Of a stretch of 64,000 nt of DNA, positions 1 to 10,248 are shown in pieces. The stretch comes from Hyphodiscus hymeniophilus. Lineage: Eukaryota; Ascomycota; Leotiomycetes; Helotiales; Hyphodiscaceae. The DNA lies in contig VNKQ01000018.1 of assembly GCA_016508695.1 (NCBI GenBank), positions 930,001 to 994,000 of the forward strand, in the 5' to 3' direction. Below the pieces are notes generated by a model. The model was not told where the DNA came from. It worked only from the letters and a program-made list of their open reading frames with translations, and ran no database searches. The translations under genes and the position numbers were made by a program. Positions within the stretch are counted from its first letter, which is position 1. Each line of letters begins with the position of its first letter.

Positions 1-79
1 TTTGAAGACTTTGGTCGTGTGCTGTGTATTATCTTGTAGAGGCTGCCGAGTTCCAAGCCATTGAGACAACGATGTCAGC
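1..79. other. 5' flank of the MFS transporter gene
   Basis: Short leader before the first long reading frame. An ATG at 73 opens only a two-codon upstream ORF that overlaps the main start at 80. No other feature is visible, and the promoter lies outside the window. Confidence 0.4.
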
Positions 80-2258
80 ATGATGTTAGCAGAGGATCAT
101 GATGAACGAAGCGCGAATATAGAATCGAGTTCCTCTTCGGAATCCTCCCAGTCGATTGATTCAGATCCAGAGAGACTGCCACTTATCAATCCGGATATCG
201 ACCCAAAAGCCCAAGATTACAAATCGATAGATGGTCGAAATGATCCGGAAACAGAACAAGAGGAATCCGAGGTTTCTGAAGAAGAAGCTACTCCCAAAAG
301 CGTTCTGGCCATCATCAGTCTCCTCCTCATTGGTACTTTCCTGCCCTTAGTCTCTTATAGAGAGAGGAGCTGATGTGAAACTTAGGAGTCTTTATATCCA
401 ATGCAGACGGAACACTCGTATTAGCAACATATGGCACTATTTCATCTGAGTTCGGCGCCTTTGGTGATGCGAGTTGGTTAACAACCAGCTATGCACTAGC
501 AATGTGCGCTGTTCAACCGATCGTGGGCAAGTTGAGTGATCTCTACGGACGAAAGAGTGTGTTGTTGACCGGCTACGTTCTCTTCGCATCAGGAAGTGTG
601 CTCACGTATGTCCAGCAGCATCCCATACACCCACTGCTGAGGTGTGACTAACGAGATCAGTGGTATGGGACAGGCTATGTGGCAAGTCATAGCTGGGAGG
701 ATAGTGAGTGGGATTGGCGCAGCTGGTATGACAGTGATAGTCTCCATTCTCATCACGGATCTGGTTCCTCTTATCCAAGTAGCAGCTTGGCGAAGCTACG
801 TGAACGTCGTTGCGACCTTGGGACGTAGCATTGGCGGTCCTTTGGGCGGTCTTCTGGCGGATACCATGGGTTGGAGATGGTCTTTCGTCGGCCAGGGGCC
901 CATCATCTTGATCGCCATCTTTCTCGTAGCCTTGAAACTCCCATCCACCTCCTCTCCCCCTCTTACAAAAGGCGAGCCTTCAAAGCTCCGCAGAATCGAC
1001 TTCATCGGCGCCTTTATGCTCGCCACAACCATCGTCTCCCTGCTTGGAGCTCTCAGCCTAGGGGGACAGAACTTGCCGTGGTCACATCCCATAGTGACTG
1101 GTCTCGCACTGGGCTCTCTTCTCCTCGGCGCCTCCTTCGCAGCATACGAGGTGAGGTACGCGCTTGAGCCAATCTTCCCGCCAACCCTCGTGATCCAGCG
1201 TGACGTTGCAACACCGTACGGAATCTATGCCCTACAGACAGCCGCCCAACTAGGCGTGAATTTCTCCTCTTTCTCCGCACCCCAAAAGCAATGAAGCTAA
1301 CCATGACACACAGATGATGTACACAGTCCCACTCTACTTCCGTTCTACACAAGGATCCTCCAACACCACAGCAGGCTCGCACCTTTTCCCTGCTGTGCTA
1401 GGAAATGCCGTCGGCGGTCTCCTCTCCGGCTTCCTGATCCAACGAACAGGTCGATACAAATCCCTCACCATCCTCTCGAGCGTCTCCGCATGTCTAAGCT
1501 ACGGACTGCTCATTTTGCGATGGCATGGCCATACGAGTTGGTTGGAAAGTCTAGAAAGTAAGTGCTTCCCGTTATCTAACCCTTCTAACTGCTCTCGGTC
1601 CCTGTTTCTTCTCGGATATTTCTTCCTCCCAATAATTCTTACAATGAGCGAGTAGCTCGCCGCTTTTAGAGAGATACCTCATGGTTCTACCATTTCCCCT
1701 CCAAGTGCTTGGCAAACGCGCGGAAAATACACTGACTTCTGAGACGATAGTCGTACCGGGCGGTTTTGGTACCGGTATGGCCGGCAGCGCGACGTTCATC
1801 GCGCTCACAGTCAGCGTCGACAAGTCCGAGATCGCGGTGGCGACGGGAGGGATGTATTTGATGAGTGCGGTGGGTATGGTGGTGGGTGTTGCAGCGAGTA
1901 GCGCGATGCAGTTGTCGACCCTGAAGAATGCACTGGCGGGTAGTTTACATGGACCGGATGCTGCTGAGGTGAGATTGACTCTCGAGCGGGCGTGATAGAG
2001 ACCAGGGTACTGATTTGTGGTGCTAGGTGATAAGAGAGGTGGTGTCGGATGTCGGGAAAGTCGCTGGATTAGATGAGAAGATTAGAGCAGTTGTGATTCA
2101 GTGTTATGCGAAGAGTCTGGAATATAGCCACAGTAAGTTTCCTACTCTGCGATTGGAATGGTGGAAGTGATCCGCTTACCTTTGCAGTGTTTTCATTAGG
2201 ATGCTCGTTGGTAGCTTTCTTGATTGCTTTCACGGTCCGTGAACGTTCGTTACGATAG
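80..2258 (+). CDS. MFS transporter, DHA2 / Vba-like family (seven exons)
   Basis: A major facilitator exporter predicted to use the proton gradient to move drugs or basic amino acids across the plasma or vacuolar membrane. Exons 80-332, 386-605, 661-1255, 1314-1557, 1751-1968, 2027-2132 and 2188-2258 join in one frame to 568 residues, a usual length for 14-helix DHA2 proteins. The N-terminus is an acidic, Ser-rich cytosolic tail of about 75 residues. TM1 carries the family signature NADGTLVLATYGTISSEF, followed by loop motif SDLYGRK and by GIGAAGMTVIVS. A GWRWSF loop follows TM6. The fourth intron (1558-1750, 193 bp) is about three times longer than the others; it was set by restoring the join from LESLE to IVPGGFGTGM. 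Substrate cannot be told from sequence. The start at 80 precedes a second ATG at 83. Confidence 0.85.
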
Positions 2259-2418
2259 ATCTCCAAACAAAAACTGTTTGGAACATGATGTGTATTGAGT
2301 TAGGTGGAATAGATAAAAAGATGGCCGAAGGGAGAATGGTATAAACAATTGGATACGTTGTAAGACAATCAGCAGACTACAATCTAGACGCTCAACAGCA
2401 CGATTCTCATTCCGGGTT

Positions 2419-4641
2419 TTACTCAATTCTCTTCTTACCCTCTTCAGCGCTCAGGAGTCCAACCGTACTGTGGCCTCTCTCATGCCTAGTCACCAACTTT
2501 CCGATGAGCTTGTCTTTCCGTACCTTGCTGATTGCTTCTTGATATCCTTCCATTGCCCATGGTCTCGGATTCAATTTCGGCCAATTGACCTATCCAGTAT
2601 TAGCACAGCTATTCCATCAGAGAGGGAGGTAGACTCACATAGAGCATGCCGTTGCTGTAGATGAAATTCAAGCACCAAGCACCAACGATAAACCAAAACA
2701 AAATGAAGATCCTGACAGGCAAGACCGCAGAATCTGGGAGTCGTCTAGTGAAAGCACCAACGAAGACGAAAAAGAAGCTGAAGGCCATGAGATAGGGAAT
2801 GCTTTGAATCAGCAGTGGCCGGCTATCAGCGAAGATAAGACCGCCGTTCGAGTGTGATGGTAGATAGGCTCCGAGGAAGAGGTCGAAAGCATCTTGTTTG
2901 GGACCGTCCAAGAAATTGTTGCGGGCATATCTTGTAATGGAGTTCCGGAGATCCTGAATTGCACCAGCCTTTGTTCGCACTCCTGTTCTTGTGAAGTCTG
3001 TCTTTAATGCCCCTGTTCCGGAATAGGACTTGGAAACCACATCGGCATTGTCGGCCCAAAGCTTACGGAAGAGAACCTCGAAACTGGCGTCAGCGGAAGT
3101 GAAAGTCTCGTTGCGCGACAGGACACCAAGGTCTGTAAGTTGACGATTTAAGACCGATCGCGCAAGCATACTTTGCACTACATTCGTACGATCGAGGCAG
3201 TCCATGCAGTTGGTGCGAACGACGCTAGTCTGGTGGTTGCGAACTTCGAGGCGGCCTTCGATATCTGCTGGCATATCCACACCTCTGAAGTACTGTTGTT
3301 TCTCGAGAGCACTACTGAGCTGGTCGAGGAGAAGCTGTGCTCGATGCCATTTCAGACCTTTGGTTTCGTCGTGGAAGTCGAAGTAGACGTAGTGAAGCCG
3401 ATCCATTTCCTGTCTTCGCCCGCTGGGTTCGACAACATGGAATTTCTCGTCGGTAAGTTGATCTTGCCGCGATCCTTCGACCGGTGACGAGACCAATAAT
3501 CTGACCATCTGCTCGTATGCATCCTTCACCCTCTTTTCTCGACCCTTCTGATTCACCAGATTGACCAAGTAATTGTCCCCATAGATTCGTATCTGTTCAT
3601 CGAAATGTGCTCTGGCTGCTGAGACTGCAGTTTCAACTCCCCGGATCTGCAACTTTGGTGTATAGTGCAAAGTATTTACTTCAGCCCAGTATACCGGAAC
3701 ACTTCCTCGGGTCTGTACGTAGGACATAATCTGTACCTCCTTGCCACCAGAGCCACCGACCTTGCCATTTTGCATACCAGCGCCGCCAGCGAATCCACCA
3801 AGACCGCTTGTGCTGTCGTTCAAGAGAATAATCTGTTCAGTTTCGTTGAAATTTGAGACATGCCCTTCGTCATCTATACCTCTGGAAAAGTATCTCGTCC
3901 CAGCTCGATGCCGTGATCGCCGAGTGATCAAAACCATAGTCAATGGAGTTGACTTTACACGAGTGGGTATGATTTCAAGCATACCAAATATGACAGGTAA
4001 TATGTATGGATCTGCCCCTGACTGCTGTCCATGCTGTTGGCGAGATCCAGAGCCCCGGAAGTCAATCAAATCGGATTGGATAAACTTATTCCAGAAAAAA
4101 CGATCGTCTGCTCTTTTCCAAAGAGGCTGAGCAGAGTCGAGCTGGGCTTGTCTTTGGAAAGTATTTGTAATATCGAAGGAGTAAGAAAAGTACATGGGGC
4201 TAGACTTGATAAAAGTCTTGAGGAGAGTGAGGTAGGTGTCTTCGTCCTGGTCATGGAGGGGACGTTCTCGAAGGGGTAGGAACTCGGTCGCAATGACTTT
4301 GTATATCATGTGTCCCTTAAGTCTTCCCATGGGTTGGGCCTTTGTGATAACAATAATATACTTGTCTAGCTAATGATCAGCAATGAAACTCAAACCACCA
4401 CACCCATTTGCGCATTTGGTAGAGGACAGCACGTACCTAATCGCAACTTTACCATGCCCAATATACCAGCTATACTAGAAACACGCTTCCCTCCCAGTAA
4501 TGTACCATCGTTGAGTCGTAGATCGCCACTGGGACGGTCGACAACAAGAGTCGCTGCAGCTGGAGACGACGGAGAGGTAAACGCATAGTGAGAGGCGGAA
4601 GCATGGACATTGATGTCGCGGAAGGGGAGGAGCGAGGCCAT
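2419..4641 (-). CDS. sac1: Sac1-type phosphoinositide phosphatase (three exons)
   Basis: ER/Golgi membrane phosphatase that removes phosphate from PI4P (also PI3P) and so controls vesicle traffic and lipid exchange. Exons in coding order are 4641-4437, 4365-2639 and 2589-2419, giving 700 residues. Intron 1 (71 bp) and intron 2 (49 bp) have clean gt/ag ends and restore the family's N-terminal ILGMVKLRL-DKYIIVI junction and a conserved C-terminus ending GKKRIE. The SAC domain contains the catalytic P-loop RTNCMDCLDRTN, with nucleophile Cys about 455 and Arg about 461. Two hydrophobic helices near residues 590-640 anchor it to the membrane, as in yeast Sac1. The gene is divergent from the Rab5-like gene at 5035, so the two share about 390 bp of upstream DNA. 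No disabling change was seen. Confidence 0.95.
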
Positions 4642-5034
4642 TCTTGCAATGGGTGTAGGTCAAGTGTTCATGAGAATTGACCTGCAACGACGCGCTGGAG
4701 ACGAGGAAATGAGCTTGGTTGTTCGTAGAGCCTCGCCATCTGGCCGTGCGTGTAGACATTAGGACACATTTGATACATGCACGGAAGCTTTGGCCTAGCG
4801 ATTACGCAGCTGTGGCTGAACTGCGGCTGCGACTCCCATCACGTGCCAGCCTTTTTGACATCGTCCTGCGTCTCTTTCCAAGACCGTTCGCCCTCAACTT
4901 CAGAAACAAAGATCATCGACGGAACTCCATCCATCCATCCATCCCCTGATAACCCTCACCACTCGGGCAATACTCGACGATCGATACTGCGCGACGTCTT
5001 CGGCCACATCCGACGTTCCATAACACTCCCAACA
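4642..5034. promoter_or_regulatory. Shared upstream region between Sac1 and Rab5-like genes
   Basis: A 393-bp head-to-head spacer. It must hold both promoters unless one lies inside the neighbour. It contains a (CCAT)4CC microsatellite at 4927-4944, close to the Rab-like start, and CT/CA-rich stretches typical of fungal 5' leaders. No clear TATA box was seen. Confidence 0.5.
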
Positions 5035-5933
5035 ATGGCTGCCAGAGGCCCACCAGGCTCCCGAGGCGGAAACTCTCGATTTGCGCAATTCAAGCTAGTT
5101 CTGTTGGGTAAGTGTATTCATTCTCTTATTGACGCAGGGTGCAGTGTTGCTCAGAACATCCGCTGACGCTGTGTTTAGGAGAGTCTGCCGTCGGAAAGGT
5201 ACACAATAAGCAACTATCCCGAAGAGCGTTCGATTCTAATATGCTATCTAGAGTTCACTAGTGCTCCGGTTCGTCAAGGATCAATTCGATGATTGTCAGT
5301 ACACTTATTATACCCACTCACTCTCTGGATCCAGTCTAATATACAACAGACCGTGAATCGACAATCGGTGCCGCCTTCTTAACGCAAACCATATCACTCG
5401 ACGATAATACAACTGTCAAATTCGAGATATGGGATACCGCCGGGCAGGAGAGATACAAGTCACTCGCACCAATGTACTATCGAAATGCCAACTGTGCTGT
5501 TGTGGTCTACGATATTACACAAGCTGTAAGCCTCAAGCCTCTTCTCATTTAGGCGCCAGGATTGCAACTGACATTGGATGGCATATAGTCATCACTGGAC
5601 AAGGCGAAATCGTGGGTGAAGGAACTTCAAAGACAGGCTAATGAGAATATCATCATTGCTCTTGCGGGCAACAAGCTCGATTTGGTCACCGACCAACCCG
5701 ACAAACGTGCTATCACCACCGCGGACGCCGAGGCATATGCGAAAGAAGCCGGACTCCTATTCTTTGAAACTTCTGCGAAGACCTCTGAGAATGTCAGAGA
5801 ATTATTCACTGCGATTGCGAAGAAGTTACCTTTAGATCAAGCTGGGCCGAGAAATCCAAGATCGGCTGGACGAGGAGGTGTTGAGTTGAGACCCGATACA
5901 GCGAACAAGACAACTGGATATAGCTGCTGTTAG
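5035..5933 (+). CDS. vps21: Rab5-family small GTPase (Vps21/Ypt5 type, five exons)
   Basis: GTPase switch of early endosomes: in the GTP form it recruits tethers and PI3-kinase for endosome fusion. Exons 5035-5107, 5179-5198, 5252-5294, 5350-5525 and 5589-5933 give 218 residues. Exon 2 is only 20 nt and carries part of the P-loop (GESAVGKSS is assembled from exons 1-3). Other G motifs are all present: effector region with TIGAAF, WDTAGQE, NKLDL and ETSAKT. The sequence YKSLAPMYYRNA is characteristic of Rab5. The C-terminus ends SCC, the double-cysteine geranylgeranylation signal. All four introns are 50-71 bp with canonical ends. It is next to and divergent from Sac1, another membrane-identity gene. 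Confidence 0.95.
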
Positions 5934-7165
5934 TAGGCTGGAGGGAGAGAATGGAGGAGCAGGAGGCATTTCCGGGTGAGATGACGGAATGGTCCGACCG
6001 TCCCATGGTACATGACCCCTTTTCGTACTACATTGCTGGGTTGAGAAGAGGTCGAAATCATTCATGCGACTTTCCAACCTGTACGACAGCAGTTTTTTAA
6101 TACCTTGGTGTCTCTTAGTTCGTATGTGCTATGGGTTGATTGAGGCAGGAATTTCCTGCAAGGCGCGAGAGGTTATTGCGTTGCAGCATTTGGGATGTAC
6201 GATATGCAATAGAATATTTTGACTAAACTGGCAGAGCACGGCATATGCTAGTGATCAGTTTGTTGCCGGCTTTAAAAACGCAGAAGACTGTTGCTGTCGT
6301 GTTCCAGCTTACCTTCGCAAATATGCCGGAGAAGCTTTTTCTATGCAATCGTTATGAGAGCTCTCTCTCCTGTCTCTGTCATTCTCCTCCCTTCCCTCCC
6401 CCCCGATTACGAATAATAGGAACACTCTATCCCTGCCTTTCGCTTCCAGCGTCAGAACCACCGCATAAGGCCTCGTTCGGCCAAGAGTCCATGTATAATG
6501 CATATTTACTGATGCCTCTCCTAGAGAAACCCGCAAGCCTGAGAACGTAATCTCCACCTCCTGATCTCGACGCATCCAGTTTCCAGGACTTTATCGAGTT
6601 TGCAGCCACGCATTGCCCATATTCATGTAATTCTTTCACGTACGGCGGCAAAGGCATTGGAAAGGGTCTTGGGAATTGAAAATAAAGGGAACTGTGATGC
6701 AACCATATAGGAAGTCCTGCGATTATCTTCGCTAGTGCAGTCCGAACAATTGAACAGGCTGGTGGAATGAAGAGAATGACTGAACTCCAAATTTCGAGGG
6801 AAATAAAATATAGAAGAGAACCTTCATAGCTCTAAAACGTCGGCGTCGGCACATAGATCAACTTGAACAATGCCGGCATCGCGATGGTTTATAGATCTTG
6901 CTCTGCTCTTCGAACATTTATTGATAATATGTGCAGGTTGAAATGAACTATTACTCCCTGAAAGCCTTAGAAAATATTGAGTTCCGGGCAGAACACCATT
7001 ATTTGAAAACTATGAAGAACTTGGGGGTTCTAACGAGGGATGCGGCTGCATCATCGCTAAGCAAAAGGGAGCTTTGAGCAGTTCCGAGCCAACTTTTCTC
7101 AGGCGTGCCGAACAACACCACGACACCTCAACAACCTTCGCACCCCAACTTCAAAGCAGCCCATC
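5934..7165. other. Intergenic, no gene seen
   Basis: About 1.2 kb between the Rab-like and Mic60 genes. Only short overlapping frames without family resemblance occur. The first 300 bp is probably the 3'UTR of the Rab-like gene, and the last 100 bp the leader of Mic60. A C-run lies near 6397-6404. Confidence 0.5.
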
Positions 7166-9522
7166 ATGCTGCGGTCACTTCGATCGTCGAGGACAGTTGG
7201 TTTTAAGCCCGATATAGCCAATGCTGGACGACAATGGCACGCGTTTCGAGCTGGTCGGGCATCTTCGGTTGCAATGGTACGAATCCTGGAAGTCTTTCAA
7301 GTCGCAGCAATTGGACTGCAAATTATCCGTCTGTTCGAGTCCTGCGCATTTCTTAGGACCGGGAATGCAGCGACTCAATTGCTCAATGAGAGGGGGGATT
7401 GAGTTGGTGCTGGTCCTGGAAACTAGGACATATTGAATTCTTGCAACCGAGCAATGCAGGCTTGTAATTGAGATTTGATATATGCTAACATCTTGTATGA
7501 CTTTAGAGAGGATATGCCGACAAACCTTCGATCTCTGACTCGAAACCTATAGTCCTCCCAGGATCTGCGAGCGCGAGTACCAACGAACCTGCTCCACCTG
7601 GCTTTGTAGCAACCTCACCAAGCTCGAAACCTACACCTGCCACTCCAACCTCTGCGTCTACAATTCCGGCGCAGAAAGTCCCTCTCACACCACCTCCTCC
7701 TCCGAGCTCAACTGTGCCCGTGGCGTCCGCACCCCCTCCACCTCCGACACCGAAGCCAAAAAGAAAACGGTTCCGCAACACCTTCCTGACCCTATTCCTG
7801 CTGGCATCTTTTGGTTTCGGAGGTGGCGTCTATTACTCGCGAATCAATGACAATTTCCATGACTTCTTCACCGAATACGTGCCGTTTGGAGAGGAGGCAG
7901 TGCTCTATTTTGAAGAAAGGGAATTTCGTCAGCGTTTTCCCAATCGCAATGCACCTCGTATCAGAGACACTGGGGATCAGGTGAAAATTCCTAGTCAAAG
8001 CGGCGTTTCTTGGAGGGTGGCAGATGATAAAGCTTCCGATGCTACAAAATCAGCGCCTCCAAAGCCTGCCGAAGCTAAGCAGAACCCTTCTGAAGCAAAG
8101 CACACGGAGAAAGTGGCGGCGGTTGACCAGGTCAAGAAGAATGCTCCGGCTACCAAACCGATAGTTCCCGATGGTAAATCACCAGAGCCTCAACCTCCCG
8201 CCAAGCCTGGACATCCCTCTGTGGCTACTCCAGCTGCCCCGACTGAGGAGAAGCCGGCCGTGAAGAAGCCGGCCGCGAAAGACTTTGTACCACCCGAGGT
8301 TGATCAGCCTTCTCGATTCCCTCCAGAGATTACACGAATCGATCCGATTAATATCAAGGATGCAAACGAGCCTCTAGTGCAAGATCTGGTCAGGATCATC
8401 AACGATATCATTACAGTGGTCAATGCGGACAATGTGGACTCTAAGCTTTCAAACACAATTGCCAAGGCAAAAAGTGACATGGCCAGCGTTGGAGGCAAGA
8501 TCAAGGCGTTGAAGGCCGCGGCAGAACAGGAGGCCGATAAGAAAGTGCAGGCATCACATGAGGACTTTGATCGAGCCGCCAAGGAACTCATCAAGCGCCT
8601 TGAAGGCGAGATGCATGCCCAAGAGACTCAGTGGAAGGAGGAATACGAAGCAGAGCGTCGCAAGATCCACCAAAGCTACGAAGAAAAGCTCACGAGGGAA
8701 CTGCAACGCGCAAATGAGGTCAACGAGCAGCGCCTCCGCAATGAGCTACTCGAGCAGGCGGTGGAGATGAAGAAGAAGTTCACGTCTGAGGTCCAAGGAC
8801 GCGTTGAGGAGGAGCGCAATGGTCGTTTGGGCAAATTGAATGATCTCACCAACACCGTCACCGAGCTGGAGAAACTTACGACGGACTGGAACTCTGTCGT
8901 CGACGCGAACCTCAAGACCCAACATCTTCACGTCGCAGTTGAAGCCGTTCGCTCTAACCTAGAAACGAGCCAAATTCCCCGACCTTTCATCCGCGAACTC
9001 GCTGCACTGAAAGAGATCGCGTCAGATGACCCTGTTGTCAACGCAGCGATTGCATCCATCAATCCCACCGCGTATCAGAAGGGCATACCCTCCTCCGCTC
9101 AGCTCATCGACCGCTTCCGCAGAGTGGCGCAAGAAGTACGAAAGGCTTCACTCTTGCCTGAGGATGCTGGTGTTGCCAGCCACGCCTCGAGCTTCGTTCT
9201 CAGCAAATTATTATTCAAAAAGAAGGGGCTCGCTACTGGCGATGATGTAGAAAGCATTCTGACACGATCGGAAATTTTCCTTGAGGAGGGAGACCTGGAT
9301 GCTGCGGCTAGAGAGATGAATGGATTAAGTGGGTGGGCCAAGACCTTAAGCCGGGATTGGTTGGGTGAGGTGAGAAGAGTTTTGGAAGTGCAGCAGGCGC
9401 TGGATGTAAGTTTCTATTTTCCTCTTGTTTTGGATGCAATCTTGACTTTCGGGGGAATCCGACTAACAGGTGCGCAGGTAATTGCTACGGAAGCGAGACT
9501 ACAGAGCTTGAGGGTTGAATAG
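7166..9522 (+). CDS. mic60: MICOS complex subunit Mic60 (mitofilin), three exons
   Basis: Core scaffold of the mitochondrial contact site and cristae organizing system; it holds crista junctions and contacts outer-membrane complexes. Exons 7166-7276, 7507-9405 and 9478-9522 give 684 residues. The N-terminus is Arg/Ser-rich with no acids before residue 15, a presequence. A Pro-rich segment follows, then one membrane helix near residues 126-148 ending GFGGGVYYS. Lys/Pro/Ala-rich linker, a long charged coiled coil (about 280-430) and the conserved C-terminal mitofilin domain follow. Intron 1 is long (230 bp); it was placed by phase and by the RGYAD start of exon 2. Intron 2 (72 bp) is a multiple of three with no stop, so its retention would also be readable; the gtaagt donor and the cag acceptor favour removal. 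Confidence 0.92.
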
Positions 9523-10248
9523 AGCCTTACATTTCCTTTGTACATGAGATCACGTGCGGTTGACGACCGCAGGTTGTAGGAAGTATCAAAATAGATATGT
9601 ATTTTACCCTGCATCGGCTATGATTTCAAGTGCGGCTGGCTGCTTTCAACTTTGAGTATGAGCGTGTCAGCCTCACACGTGTGGGGTCGACCAAAGTGAA
9701 TAAATCGCTCATGGAGCCAAGGCAGCAGGATTTGGTAGACCACGACCTTATTATTGAGAACCATGGGAACCAACGCAAGGGCTGTGCTACTAGACAAAGT
9801 AAGCGTCCGCTTGGCAAGTGCAGTGCCCTTCATTTTTGTCTCGGTGACTTCTTATGGCGTTATTGGCATCCTCTCAGCCTCAATTTTGGGACCCGAGGTC
9901 GCTCCAGAAACGAGGGAGCTAGCCGTCACCATCGGGGAATGCCTTGGCTTACACAGTCACCTGATCTGTCACGCCCTTCAGAGCCTCGGGAGATATTGTT
10001 CCAACCCAAGGGCTGAGCTTCAAGTATCTTTCTATCGATTGTTGAAATACAGCTCACTATTCACCAAGGAGTTTATTGAATCACGCAATCTCTCTAAACC
10101 AGTTGTTGGAAAAGTATCTAAGCACTGGTATTCTACTTGCGAGATCAATCACTCTCTCGTTCTCCTTAAAACATCGACATCGTCCGACAACGGCTCAAAA
10201 GATTACAACCTCCAAAACCCCGACTAGGAGACAATCTACCTCACCAAC
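9523..10248. other. Intergenic, no gene seen
   Basis: 726 bp between Mic60 and the GHKL gene. Overlapping plus-strand frames from 9630 to 10354 lack family resemblance, and the last of them overlaps exon 1 of the next gene out of frame. The final stretch is C/A-rich, as in fungal 5' leaders. Confidence 0.45.

Noticed and set aside
9630..10227. Overlapping plus-strand frames upstream of the GHKL gene (128 and 157 codons)
   Set aside because: No domain, two phases open over the same DNA, and the region reads as a leader for the next gene.
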